Of a stretch of DNA of 64,000 nt, positions 55,787-63,308 are shown piece after piece. The stretch covers positions 2,682,001 through 2,746,000 of the forward strand of contig NZ_AP023257.1 of the NCBI RefSeq assembly GCF_016756595.1, given 5' to 3'. A program made the position numbers and the translations under genes. The stretch's first letter is position 1. Each line of letters starts with the position of its first letter. The notes under the pieces were generated by a model, which saw only the letters and a list, made by a program, of their open reading frames with translations, was not told the DNA's origin and made no database searches. Source of the stretch: Mesorhizobium sp. L-2-11 (GTDB lineage Bacteria > Pseudomonadota > Alphaproteobacteria > Rhizobiales > Rhizobiaceae).

Positions 55787-56770
55787 AGGATTCTCCGCAT
55801 GATTCATGCTGAAAATGAGCGATCAACCGCCTGCACGCTACGTGGGGACGCCTACGCGCTTACGTTGTTTCACCCGCAGTCCGTGGATGATCTGAAGGAT
55901 CCTTGTCCGGTGTTCAACGGCACGCTTTGGCACGTCTTCGGTTCCAGCGGCACTGTCGCGACCGAGAGCTGGAAAATACTACATGCCACGGCTCCGGACC
56001 TTTATGGGCCGTGGACTGAGCATGAGGCGCTCGACTTGGCGGTAACCGGATCGGGCATAGCGGCGCCCGGCGTTATCCATGAATGCGGCGTTTTCCACAT
56101 GTTCATCCAGACCGAATTCATGAAGTCCGGCGGACGTTGCGAGCATGCGGTGTCCAACGATGGCTTTCATTGGGTGGTGCTGAATCCGGCGATATTGTCC
56201 CTGCCGGACACCGATGAGGACGGGATCTATGATCCCCATCCGGCGATCATCGGCGGCAAGCGCTACATCGTCTATTCAGGCATGCCTAAATTCACCAGGG
56301 TGCCGCAGCCTGACGTCTATCTGGCGCGCAGCCAATCCGATTCCTGGTTCGGGCCGTGGAAACGTCTCGGCAAGATATTGGACCATCTCGACGTTCCCCA
56401 TCACAACGTGCGCGAGCATCCTGACTACGAATGGGGCATCGAGGGCGCCCAACTGGTCGAATTACCCGACGGTCGCGTGCTTCTCAACGCCACCTGCTTC
56501 CTTCCCGAAGGTCCGCGCGGAAGTCGTCAGCGCGTATTCTTCGCCATCGCCGACGACGTCCAGGGTCCCTACGTGTCGGTCGGCCCCGTGCTTGATCCTG
56601 GTGAGCCTGGGGAGAACGGCCATTCGACGGTGATGATCGAGGGCGGGAAACTGACCTTGTTTTACCAGAGCAGACGTGAGGCAACGAATCATCGCTGGCG
56701 TTTCGGACTGGCTAGGTGCGACCTGGATCAGCAAGTCCTTTCACGAGTCGGCTAACAGGGACGACCAGCA

Positions 56771-56815
56771 CGAGGCATCGTGGCTGCGCCATCACTATTT
56801 CATCCGCGTTCCTGC
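56771..56815 (+). repeat. Copy of the 3' end of the GH5-like gene
   Basis: Matches 59321-59365 at 41 of 45 positions (shared CGAGGCATCGTGGCTGCG and ACTATTTCATCCGCG). The other copy codes for the last residues of the glycosidase at 57863-59344. It lies 16 bases after the stop of the GH43-like gene. Confidence 0.75.
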
Positions 56816-56859
56816 GATAGTCCATAACGTAACGATGATGAGGTCGGATGGCTCAAGCT

Positions 56860-57192
56860 TCACGGCTTCACGGTCTCGCCGTTCTCCGCTTGCATGACAC
56901 AAAGAGCCGCCAGCAGATCGCACTTGATGACAACACCGGGAGCGCTGGTGGCCTCATGGATGACTAGACCGTCGAGGGTATCGTCATCGTCGCCCAGTGT
57001 AGAAGGCAGAAAGCCCCAGTCGTACGGGTAGGCCAGGCCCGCTGGAAGCGGCCGCGTATATTCGAAAAGCTTCTTTTTGGGCTTGTAAGTCAACTTTGCT
57101 TCGGCGCCACGCGGTGTTTCCACGACCACCCCCTTCGATGTAGTCGTAGGCAGTGTCAGATAGTTCGCCACGTTTGGTCTTCGCCAGTCCAT
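56860..57192 (-). pseudogene. Inorganic pyrophosphatase, C-terminally truncated
   Basis: 110 residues from MDWRRPNVANYLTLPTTTSK. KKLFEYTRPLPAGLAYPYDW and GFLPSTLGDDDDTLDGLVIH match the pyrophosphatase core with its Asp-rich metal site (here DDDDTLDGL for GDxDPLDxL). The protein stops at VMQAENGETVKP, where relatives continue with ERNDR and about 60 more residues. Lacks catalytic Lys/Tyr of the C-terminal half, so inactive or a remnant. Confidence 0.75.
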
Positions 57193-57862
57193 GCCAATGG
57201 CTCTAGACTTCTCTAAGCAGCGGATGGCCGATTTGTTCCGAAAGTGCCTACGCTCGACGCCGAGCAGCATCTCGTCGAAACGGCATCGGGCAAAGCTTCG
57301 CGCAGACGGTTTCACGCAGGTGATGGCGTTGTGTCGCGATGGACGCAAGGGCGCAGCAAATTACGGACCATGATCGCGTCCTGGCTTGACCAACCCGGGG
57401 AACGATACCGCGTAGTTGGGTGGACCAGACTGCACCGGGCGGTCTCCTCATCAGTCCAGTCAGTGTCGCGCCAGTTTCCCTGGCGACGCATGCCCACGCC
57501 ACAAAGTCGGCGTTGATGTCATTGGCCAACCTGATGCACCCCTCCGTTCTTCGTCAGGATCGATCGACCTGGGGATCAACCACGCCGAGGGAGCCTTTAA
57601 CCAACTCATGACTGCTCAAGAAGGGGCCTGAGTGGAAGAAAGCGGTCCAGTTCCTGCATAGATGCGTTTGGGACCGGGTGACCCCACCGGAGGTGCGTCA
57701 GGCCTTCGAGCCTGTCGCTTAGGAGAAGGAGATGTTCCTTCGCTCCGACTGGGGCAGGGCATCCTTGCACCGCAAATACATGAGAGTCCATTGGGCCTGC
57801 CAGCCCGGCGAAACATTTTGCCACCGCGGCAGTTATACCGCTCCGGGGACGAAATTCGGGGC
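57193..57862. other. Gene-free region with an inverted AI-2E fragment
   Basis: 670 bases without a supportable gene. 57495-57530 is an inverted piece of the AI-2E transporter gene. The right end should contain the promoter of the GH5-like gene. Confidence 0.5.
57495..57530 (-). repeat. Inverted fragment of the AI-2E transporter gene
   Basis: On the minus strand GTTGGCCAATGACATCAACG and the following bases match 44789-44824 with two mismatches, encoding LANDINADFVA in both. An isolated internal piece of the gene. Confidence 0.7.
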
Positions 57863-59344
57863 ATGCCTTTGAACGATATTAGATTGGCGATACCGCTGGT
57901 CGGGGAAGTGGAAGTCTCTGCGCCGAGATCGGCCGCCGGCCTGCCTTGGATCAAGTTAGCCGGTTCCTATTTCGCCACCGAGGACGGCGAGGCATGGACG
58001 CCGATCGGGCAGAACGATGCGGTAAGCTGGCCCGAACTCAATGGCCTGTTCCGGCGCGCCGATATGGCCGGCGTGGAAAATCATCTCCGTTGGCTGAAGG
58101 AAAGCGGCGTCACCTGCCTCAGGCTGATGCTGGAATATGCCCAGGTTCGCCACCGCTACTTCGAGAAGCCGCAAGGCCGCTTCGTGCCGGCAATGGTGCA
58201 ATTGTGGGACGACCTCTTTCGTCTTTGCGAAAAACAGGGCTTAAGAATCCTGCTCACCCCCTTTGATACGTTCTGGCAGTGGCTCCACTGGCACCACCAC
58301 CCCTACAACCGCAATAACGGAGGCGTGCTGGACCACCCGTCGCGATTCCTGGTCTGCGCCGAGACGCGCCGCGCGATCAAGGCAAGGCTGGAATTCGTGG
58401 TTCGCAGATGGAGCGGCAGCGGAGCCTTCTTCGCATGGGACCTCTGGAACGAGATCCATCCCGAGCAGGCTCAGGGCAGCGCGGATGGCTTCGGCGCCTT
58501 CATCCATGATCTCAGCGATTTTGTGCGCCGGCTGGAAACGTCACTTTACGGCCGCTCTCACCCGCAGACCGTCTCGCTGTTCGGACCTGAGCTTCGCTGG
58601 CGGCCCCACATGCCGCTGCCTGGGCCGATCTTCCGCCACCCAGACCTCGACTTCGCCTCCCTCCATCTCTACGAGGAGGGCACGATCGATGACCCCAGTG
58701 ACACGGTGGCGCCGGCGCTCGGCGCGGCTCGGATCGTCGGAGAGGCGCTCGGCGAAATCCGTGACGGCCGCCCTTTTCTCGATTCCGAGCACGGCCCGAT
58801 CCACTCGTTCAAGGACAAGAAGATCACGCTTCCGGAACCTTTCGATGATGAATATTTCCGCCATTTGCAATGGGCTCACCTGGCAGCGGGGGGCGCGGGT
58901 GGCGGCATGCGGTGGCCAAACCGCACCCCGCATGTGCTCACCCCCGGCATGCGGCGGGCGCAGCGTTCGCTGGCCGATTTCCTCCCTCTGATCGACTGGG
59001 TTTCGTTCCGGCGTGCCCATCTCGGCAACAAGATGCGGGTTTCCGGTCCCGACGCCGCGGCTGTTGCCTGCGGCGACGATTCCCAGGCGGTGGTCTGGCT
59101 GGTTCGCCGCGACACGATCGGGCGAAACGGTATGCTTCGCGCCGGCGCTGCGCCGGTTCCGGCCACCTTGGAGCTGCCCGGGTTGGCTCGCGGGACCTAT
59201 CGCGTCATCGCCTGGGATACCGCGGCCGGCAGGCAAACGGCGGAATGGAAAGCGAATTCGGACGGCTGGCTGAAGCTTGATGTGCCGCCGTTCTCCGCCG
59301 ATGTCGCCCTTGCCATCCGCCGAGGCATCGTGGCTGCGTCCTAA
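57863..59344 (+). CDS. Putative GH5-like glycoside hydrolase
   Basis: 493 residues from MPLNDIRLAIPLVGEVEV; no signal peptide. The barrel has LKESGVTCLRLMLEYAQVR, the acid/base Glu in FFAWDLWNEIHPEQ and the likely nucleophile in FLDSEHGPIHSF. The C-terminal ~100 residues form a beta domain (YRVIAWDTAAGRQTAEWK). Probably cleaves a beta-linked polysaccharide or repeat unit. The last codons are part of the 45-base repeat also found at 56771. Confidence 0.75.
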   Translation: MPLNDIRLAIPLVGEVEVSAPRSAAGLPWIKLAGSYFATEDGEAWTPIGQNDAVSWPELNGLFRRADMAGVENHLRWLKESGVTCLRLMLEYAQVRHRYFEKPQGRFVPAMVQLWDDLFRLCEKQGLRILLTPFDTFWQWLHWHHHPYNRNNGGVLDHPSRFLVCAETRRAIKARLEFVVRRWSGSGAFFAWDLWNEIHPEQAQGSADGFGAFIHDLSDFVRRLETSLYGRSHPQTVSLFGPELRWRPHMPLPGPIFRHPDLDFASLHLYEEGTIDDPSDTVAPALGAARIVGEALGEIRDGRPFLDSEHGPIHSFKDKKITLPEPFDDEYFRHLQWAHLAAGGAGGGMRWPNRTPHVLTPGMRRAQRSLADFLPLIDWVSFRRAHLGNKMRVSGPDAAAVACGDDSQAVVWLVRRDTIGRNGMLRAGAAPVPATLELPGLARGTYRVIAWDTAAGRQTAEWKANSDGWLKLDVPPFSADVALAIRRGIVAAS

Positions 59345-59365
59345 CTATTTCATCCGCGGTCCTGC
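59321..59365 (+). repeat. 45-base repeat spanning the end of the GH5-like gene
   Basis: Pair of the copy at 56771-56815 (41 of 45 identical). Confidence 0.75.
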
Positions 59366-59430
59366 TGGTCCAAGCAAAGCCACGGGAAACATCTCTCACG
59401 ACCTGCGGCAAGACTCGAAGGCGTAGCGTG

Positions 59431-59523
59431 GTCGAGCGATCCTCAGGTTGCGCTCAAGGTCGCTGGCAGGCGCCGCATTCGCCGCCGGCCGCCAAGAAAG
59501 CGCCGCTTGCGGCTGCAGAATAA
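59431..59523 (+). repeat. Degenerate copy of the AI-2E gene 3' end
   Basis: GTCGAGCGATCCTCAGGTTG through GCCAAGAAAGCGCCGCTTGC to a TAA matches 44860-44957 with some substitutions and a 6-base gap. The gene body is absent. Marks the right edge of the accessory island. Confidence 0.7.
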
Positions 59524-59538
59524 GGCTGTAGCTCGCCC

Positions 59539-60474
59539 TCAGGTCCAGAAATAGCGCACCGTGTGAAAGAAAATCGGGGCGGCGAAGACCAGGCTGTCGG
59601 CGCGGTCCATCATGCCGCCATGGCCCTCGATCAGATGGCCCCAATCCTTTACCCCCTGGTCGCGCTTGATGGCGGAGGCGACGAGCCCGCCGAGGAAGCC
59701 CATCAGGCAGGCGATGAAGGCGACGGCCGCCGCCTGCAGCGGCGAAAACGGCGTCAGGAACGACAGCAGCGCGCCAAGCAGGCTTGATGTCGCCAGTCCG
59801 CCGACCAGCCCTTCCCAGGTCTTCGATGGCGAAACCTTGGGCGACATCAGGTGCCTGCCGAACAGCTTGCCGAAGATGTATTGCAGCACGTCGCTGCCTT
59901 GCACGGTGATGATCAGGAAAGCGATCAGCAACAAGTTGCGGCCTTCGAAGCCGGGCACGTCGAGCGTCAGCAGCGCCGGCACGTGGCTGACGCAGTAGAC
60001 CGAGATCATGACCGCCCATTGCTGCGCCGAGACGCGCTCGAGAAAGCGCTCGGTGTCGCCGTGCAGCGCGGTGATCGCCGGCATCAGCAGGAAACAGTAG
60101 ACCGGGATGAAAATGGTGAACAGACCGTACCAGGCGGTCCACACCAGCCAGTACTGGAACGGGATGACGATGCCGAACATGCCGAGCAGCACCCAATGGT
60201 CGCTGCGGCGGCTGTGCGTCAGCGTCACGAATTCGCGCAAGGCGGCAAACGAGATCAGCGCGAACAGGATGGTCATGCCGGCGCGGCCGAAAAAGAAGGC
60301 GACGGTGATGGCCACCACCATCACCCACCAGGCGTTGATGCGCTGGTTGAGATTGACCAGCGTCGACGACAGCGGCTTCGGCGCGCGCCACGACAGGATG
60401 CCGGCGACCAGGCTTGCCGTGGTCAGCACCGCAGCGAGGCCGACAACCAGAATGAGGGTCTCGTGCACTGGCAT
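59539..60474 (-). CDS. CdsA-like phosphatidate cytidylyltransferase (YnbB type)
   Basis: 311 residues with about eight membrane helices. The C-terminal signature SKTWEGLVGGLATSS with GHGGMMDRADSLVF is the CTP_transf_1 active site (metal-binding Asp in MMDRADS). It should make a CDP-activated lipid from a phosphatidic acid-type substrate. The start MPVHETLILVVG is 3 bases after the stop of the PlsC-like gene. Not the housekeeping cdsA by context. Confidence 0.9.
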   Translation of the reverse strand: MPVHETLILVVGLAAVLTTASLVAGILSWRAPKPLSSTLVNLNQRINAWWVMVVAITVAFFFGRAGMTILFALISFAALREFVTLTHSRRSDHWVLLGMFGIVIPFQYWLVWTAWYGLFTIFIPVYCFLLMPAITALHGDTERFLERVSAQQWAVMISVYCVSHVPALLTLDVPGFEGRNLLLIAFLIITVQGSDVLQYIFGKLFGRHLMSPKVSPSKTWEGLVGGLATSSLLGALLSFLTPFSPLQAAAVAFIACLMGFLGGLVASAIKRDQGVKDWGHLIEGHGGMMDRADSLVFAAPIFFHTVRYFWT

Positions 60475-60477
60475 GTT

Positions 60478-61269
60478 CTAGTCGTCTCTTGCAGCATCGT
60501 GCCGGGTACCGCAACCGGCACGATCAGCTTTTTGGGCTCTAGGCTCTTTGGGCTCTATGCTGTTTTGGTCGCACGATGTTTTTCGGAAAACCGGATTCCG
60601 CTTTTCCGCATCATGCGTTGGCGGGCGGGGGTTCAGCGCCAGGAGGGTTTGGCGGGCGCGCTCCAGAAAAGCGCGGCGCTCTTCGCCGGGCGCAATGGCG
60701 ATCGGCGCGCCGAAGACGACCCGGCAGAGCAGCGGCACCGGCACGAACTGGCCCTTGGGCAGCACCCGCGACATGTTCTCGATCCAGCACGGGATGAGTT
60801 CGACGTCGGGCCGCGCCATCGACAGATTGTAGAGGCCGGAGCGGAACGGCAGCAGCGGCTGGTCGGTCATGTTGCGCGTGCCTTCGGGGAAGATGATCAG
60901 CGAATGGCCCTCGTCGAGCACCGACAGCATGATCGAGATCGGGTTCTGCGCCTCGTCGGTCCATTGCCGGTGGATGAGCACCGAAGACAGCATGTCCTGC
61001 GCGATGAGCCGGCGCAGCCGCGATTTTCCCCAATAGTCGGCGGCAGCGACGGCATGGGTGCGGGCGCGCTGCTTTTCGCTAAGGCAGGCCGACAGCAGGA
61101 TGAAATCGCCATGGCTGGCATGATTGGCGAAGTAGATGCGCTGCCGGTCCGACGGCTGGCTGCCGTTCCAGATCGGCCGCACGCCGGTCACCGCCCAGGC
61201 CAGCGCCGACAGGCCGACCGAGGTCACGGTCTGCAGCAGGGTAAAAGTCCTTGTGCCGAGCTTGCTCAT
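60478..61269 (-). CDS. PlsC-like 1-acylglycerol-phosphate acyltransferase with repeat-derived tail
   Basis: 263 residues. HX4D motif at 50-55 (NHASHGDF) and IIFPEGTR at 125-131 are the PlsC/LPLAT active-site motifs; one N-terminal helix. It should acylate a lysophospholipid-like acceptor. After LLALNPRPP the frame runs into a palindromic repeat (60571-60616) and ends about 45 residues later, so the tail is repeat-encoded and probably not conserved. In the operon with the CdsA-like gene. Confidence 0.9.
   Translation of the reverse strand: MSKLGTRTFTLLQTVTSVGLSALAWAVTGVRPIWNGSQPSDRQRIYFANHASHGDFILLSACLSEKQRARTHAVAAADYWGKSRLRRLIAQDMLSSVLIHRQWTDEAQNPISIMLSVLDEGHSLIIFPEGTRNMTDQPLLPFRSGLYNLSMARPDVELIPCWIENMSRVLPKGQFVPVPLLCRVVFGAPIAIAPGEERRAFLERARQTLLALNPRPPTHDAEKRNPVFRKTSCDQNSIEPKEPRAQKADRAGCGTRHDAARDD
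60571..60616. repeat. Palindromic repeat embedded in the PlsC-like coding region
   Basis: GCACGATGTTTTTCGGAAAA, CCGGATTCCG, CTTTTCCGCATCATGC: an imperfect palindrome of the type common between genes in Rhizobiales. Here it is translated as part of the C-terminus (residues ~218-233). Confidence 0.75.
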
Positions 61270-61277
61270 CGTCGGGC

Positions 61278-61706
61278 TCACAAAGACAACGCAACGAGGG
61301 ACGCCGCGACGAACAGGCCGAGCGCGATGCGCTGCTTCATCAGCAGGCGTTGCGTGCCCGCGATGCGTTGGTCGAGCGAGCGGATGCCGGCAGTGGCCGG
61401 TTTGACGCGCATGCGCGCCAGCACGTCGTCGACCGAGGCGCCGCCGGCGGCCTCGCTGATGTGGCTCGCCATCAGCCAGAACAGCAACGTGTCGAAGAAA
61501 AGCAGGGCCGAGACGGCGAGAGTGACCACGCCGCTCGCTGCCGCGACCAGCCAGGCGGTTGCCGCCAGCGTGGTCGCCTGTGGCGGCGCTGTCACGGCAA
61601 TGACCGGCGCGGCCGCCAACGCGGCCAGCACCAAAAACAGCGGCCACACCGCCTGCGTCATCAGCTCGGCGGCGAACGCATCGGCCTTGTCTCGATGGGC
61701 ACTCAT
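61278..61706 (-). CDS. Unknown membrane protein of the phospholipid operon, 142 residues
   Basis: Three to four membrane helices (LFLVLAALAAAPVIAVTAPP; WLVAAASGVVTLAVSALLFF; a C-terminal IALGLFVAASLVALSL). No motif recognised. Ends 8 bases before the PlsC-like start, so co-transcribed; may be an accessory subunit. Confidence 0.7.
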   Translation of the reverse strand: MSAHRDKADAFAAELMTQAVWPLFLVLAALAAAPVIAVTAPPQATTLAATAWLVAAASGVVTLAVSALLFFDTLLFWLMASHISEAAGGASVDDVLARMRVKPATAGIRSLDQRIAGTQRLLMKQRIALGLFVAASLVALSL

Positions 61707-61781
61707 GCCGGAATAATCGCTTCAGGTTTGGTGCCGCCCTTTTCCAAGCGCTTGCGCCGCCCCTCATCGCCCTGCCGGGCA

Positions 61782-61905
61782 CTTCTCCCCGTATAGTGAC
61801 GGGGAGAAGGGGCTGGCCGCGGTGTCGGCGCCATTTCCAAAACGCTGGTGATTGGCGAAACCGCTGATGCCCGCGCCCCTCTCCCCGTCACTATACGGGG
61901 AGAGG
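61782..61905. repeat. Pair of inverted self-complementary repeats
   Basis: CTTCTCCCCGTATAGTGACG...GGAGAAG (61782-61809) and its reverse complement (61878-61905). Each arm is itself nearly palindromic, so several hairpins are possible. Lies inside the operon between the phosphatase and membrane protein genes. Confidence 0.8.
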
Positions 61906-61971
61906 ATGCCAGCAGGCAGGTGAGGGGCAGCGCCGACTTTGACAGGTGGCTTCGTCTATTGCTCGAACTGT

Positions 61972-63306
61972 TCATGCCGGCTGGTCCACGTGAAGATGCA
62001 CCGGCCGGCCCGTGGTGGCGAGCTTGGTTCGCGCCTGCGCCAGCGTGTCGGCGCGGCCGGTGGCGACCAGCCATGCGGCGACGGCGCCGGCGCTGCGCTG
62101 GAAGCCGAGCGCGCAGCAGACAAGGACCGTGCCGTGGCTGCGCGCGTCCTCGATCGCCGCCACCGCCTGCGCCTGCGCCTCGGGCGATGGCGGCAAAAGA
62201 TCGATCATGGCGACAGCCGTCCAGCGGCAGGTGACGCCGCGCGGCCGCTCCAGCTCGCCGGCAAGGTCGATCACCGTGCCGAAGGCGCCGGCCTCGGCGG
62301 CGGTGGGAAAGCGGCCGAGGAAGACACCGTCGGCAATGGCGACATGCGACGGCAGCTTGCGTGTCCATAGCCATGCATTGATCCTGGCGCCAAGCCGGTG
62401 GGGCAGCAGCAAAATGCGGCTGGCCAGCGAGACGCTGCCATCGGCGGCCTTCTGGAACACTTTGGCGTTGGCCCCGGCATAGGCGAAGGCGACGATGGCC
62501 AGCCCCAGCGCCGGCCACAGCAGGATCAGCCACAGCGCCGAGACGAAGGCGCCGGCAGCGGCGCCGGCCAGCGCCAGTGCTGCGACCAGCGCGTAGAACA
62601 GCGCCAGCCGCCGCGCGCTGGCATCAGCGGTCAGCCGGAAGCCGGCGAACGGCAATTCGCCGTCGCGCGGAAACAGCCACAGGGCGAGAAAGCCGAGCAA
62701 AGCGCCGGTCGGGATATCGATGACATGGTGCTGCCACGTCGTCAGCACCGAGGCGCCAATCAGCAGACACCAGGCATGCCAGACGACGCCGGCCATGCCT
62801 TTGAGTCGGTGGCGCCAATGATCCCAGATGATGACCAGCAGCGCGATGTGCAGCGACGGCGCCTGGTTGAACGGCCTGTCGAAGCCGCCGAGCACCGCGA
62901 ACAGGAAACCTGGCAGGCCTGATGTCTGCGGCCGCACGAAGGTCGCCGTCAGCGGGAACAGGATGAAACAGGCGACGGCGACGATTTGCGCCGAGAGATA
63001 GCGGCCGGCAAGCCGGTCGACGCCGCGCCTGGAATCGTTCAACAGCAGCGACAGGCCGTAGAACAGGTTGATCGACCAATAGGGCACGATCGTCCAGGCG
63101 ACGAACGGGATGCCGCGCTCCCAGGCAAAGACGATGCTGCCGACATCGTCGCGCTGCGACGCCAGCCAGTTGGCGAAGCCGTAGGTCGCGTAGAAGAACG
63201 GCGCCAGAAAGGCCAGCCACAGCGCCGCGCGCAGCACGATCCCGGCGTACGGCTCGCGCGCAGAACGGGCAGGGGCAGCGGCAGGGCCAAGGACCGGCGA
63301 GACCAT
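61972..63306 (-). CDS. PAP2 / dual-specificity phosphatase fusion (YnbD type)
   Basis: 444 residues. The N-terminal ~280 residues form a PAP2-like membrane domain: APSLHIALLVIIWDH (149-163) and WQHHVIDIPTGALLG (191-205). A cytosolic dual-specificity phosphatase domain follows, with the catalytic CX5R loop at 398-404 (CALGFQR) and a likely general acid at Asp369. This architecture matches the 'PAP2/dual specificity phosphatase' family of E. coli YnbD, which probably removes a phosphate from a lipid intermediate. Starts 2 bases after the methyltransferase stop. Confidence 0.9.
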   Translation of the reverse strand: MVSPVLGPAAAPARSAREPYAGIVLRAALWLAFLAPFFYATYGFANWLASQRDDVGSIVFAWERGIPFVAWTIVPYWSINLFYGLSLLLNDSRRGVDRLAGRYLSAQIVAVACFILFPLTATFVRPQTSGLPGFLFAVLGGFDRPFNQAPSLHIALLVIIWDHWRHRLKGMAGVVWHAWCLLIGASVLTTWQHHVIDIPTGALLGFLALWLFPRDGELPFAGFRLTADASARRLALFYALVAALALAGAAAGAFVSALWLILLWPALGLAIVAFAYAGANAKVFQKAADGSVSLASRILLLPHRLGARINAWLWTRKLPSHVAIADGVFLGRFPTAAEAGAFGTVIDLAGELERPRGVTCRWTAVAMIDLLPPSPEAQAQAVAAIEDARSHGTVLVCCALGFQRSAGAVAAWLVATGRADTLAQARTKLATTGRPVHLHVDQPA

Positions 63307-63308
63307 GC

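Larger units (their letters stand above)
53334..55863 (-). mobile_element. IS66-family insertion sequence with 8-bp target duplication
   Basis: 2530 bases bounded by GTAAGCG and its inverse CGCTTAC. GTTGTTTC occurs immediately outside both ends (53326-53333 and 55864-55871), a perfect 8-base duplication as expected of IS66. Contains tnpA, tnpB and tnpC, all intact and on the minus strand. Confidence 0.95.
53261..56755 (+). pseudogene. GH43-like beta-propeller glycosidase gene interrupted by IS66
   Basis: The 5' piece (from ATG 53261 or 53294, MKFNFETNVFPLF) ends at the IS66 left border. After removing the element and one 8-base duplicate the frame continues HPQSVDDLKDPCPVFNGTLW and reads through YDPHPAIIGGKRYIVYSGM and HSTVMIEGGKLTLFYQSRRE to a stop at 56755, about 320 residues. 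Asp and Glu residues in the propeller motifs suit a GH43-type hydrolase or related sugar-binding protein. The split gene cannot make a whole product now. Confidence 0.85.
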
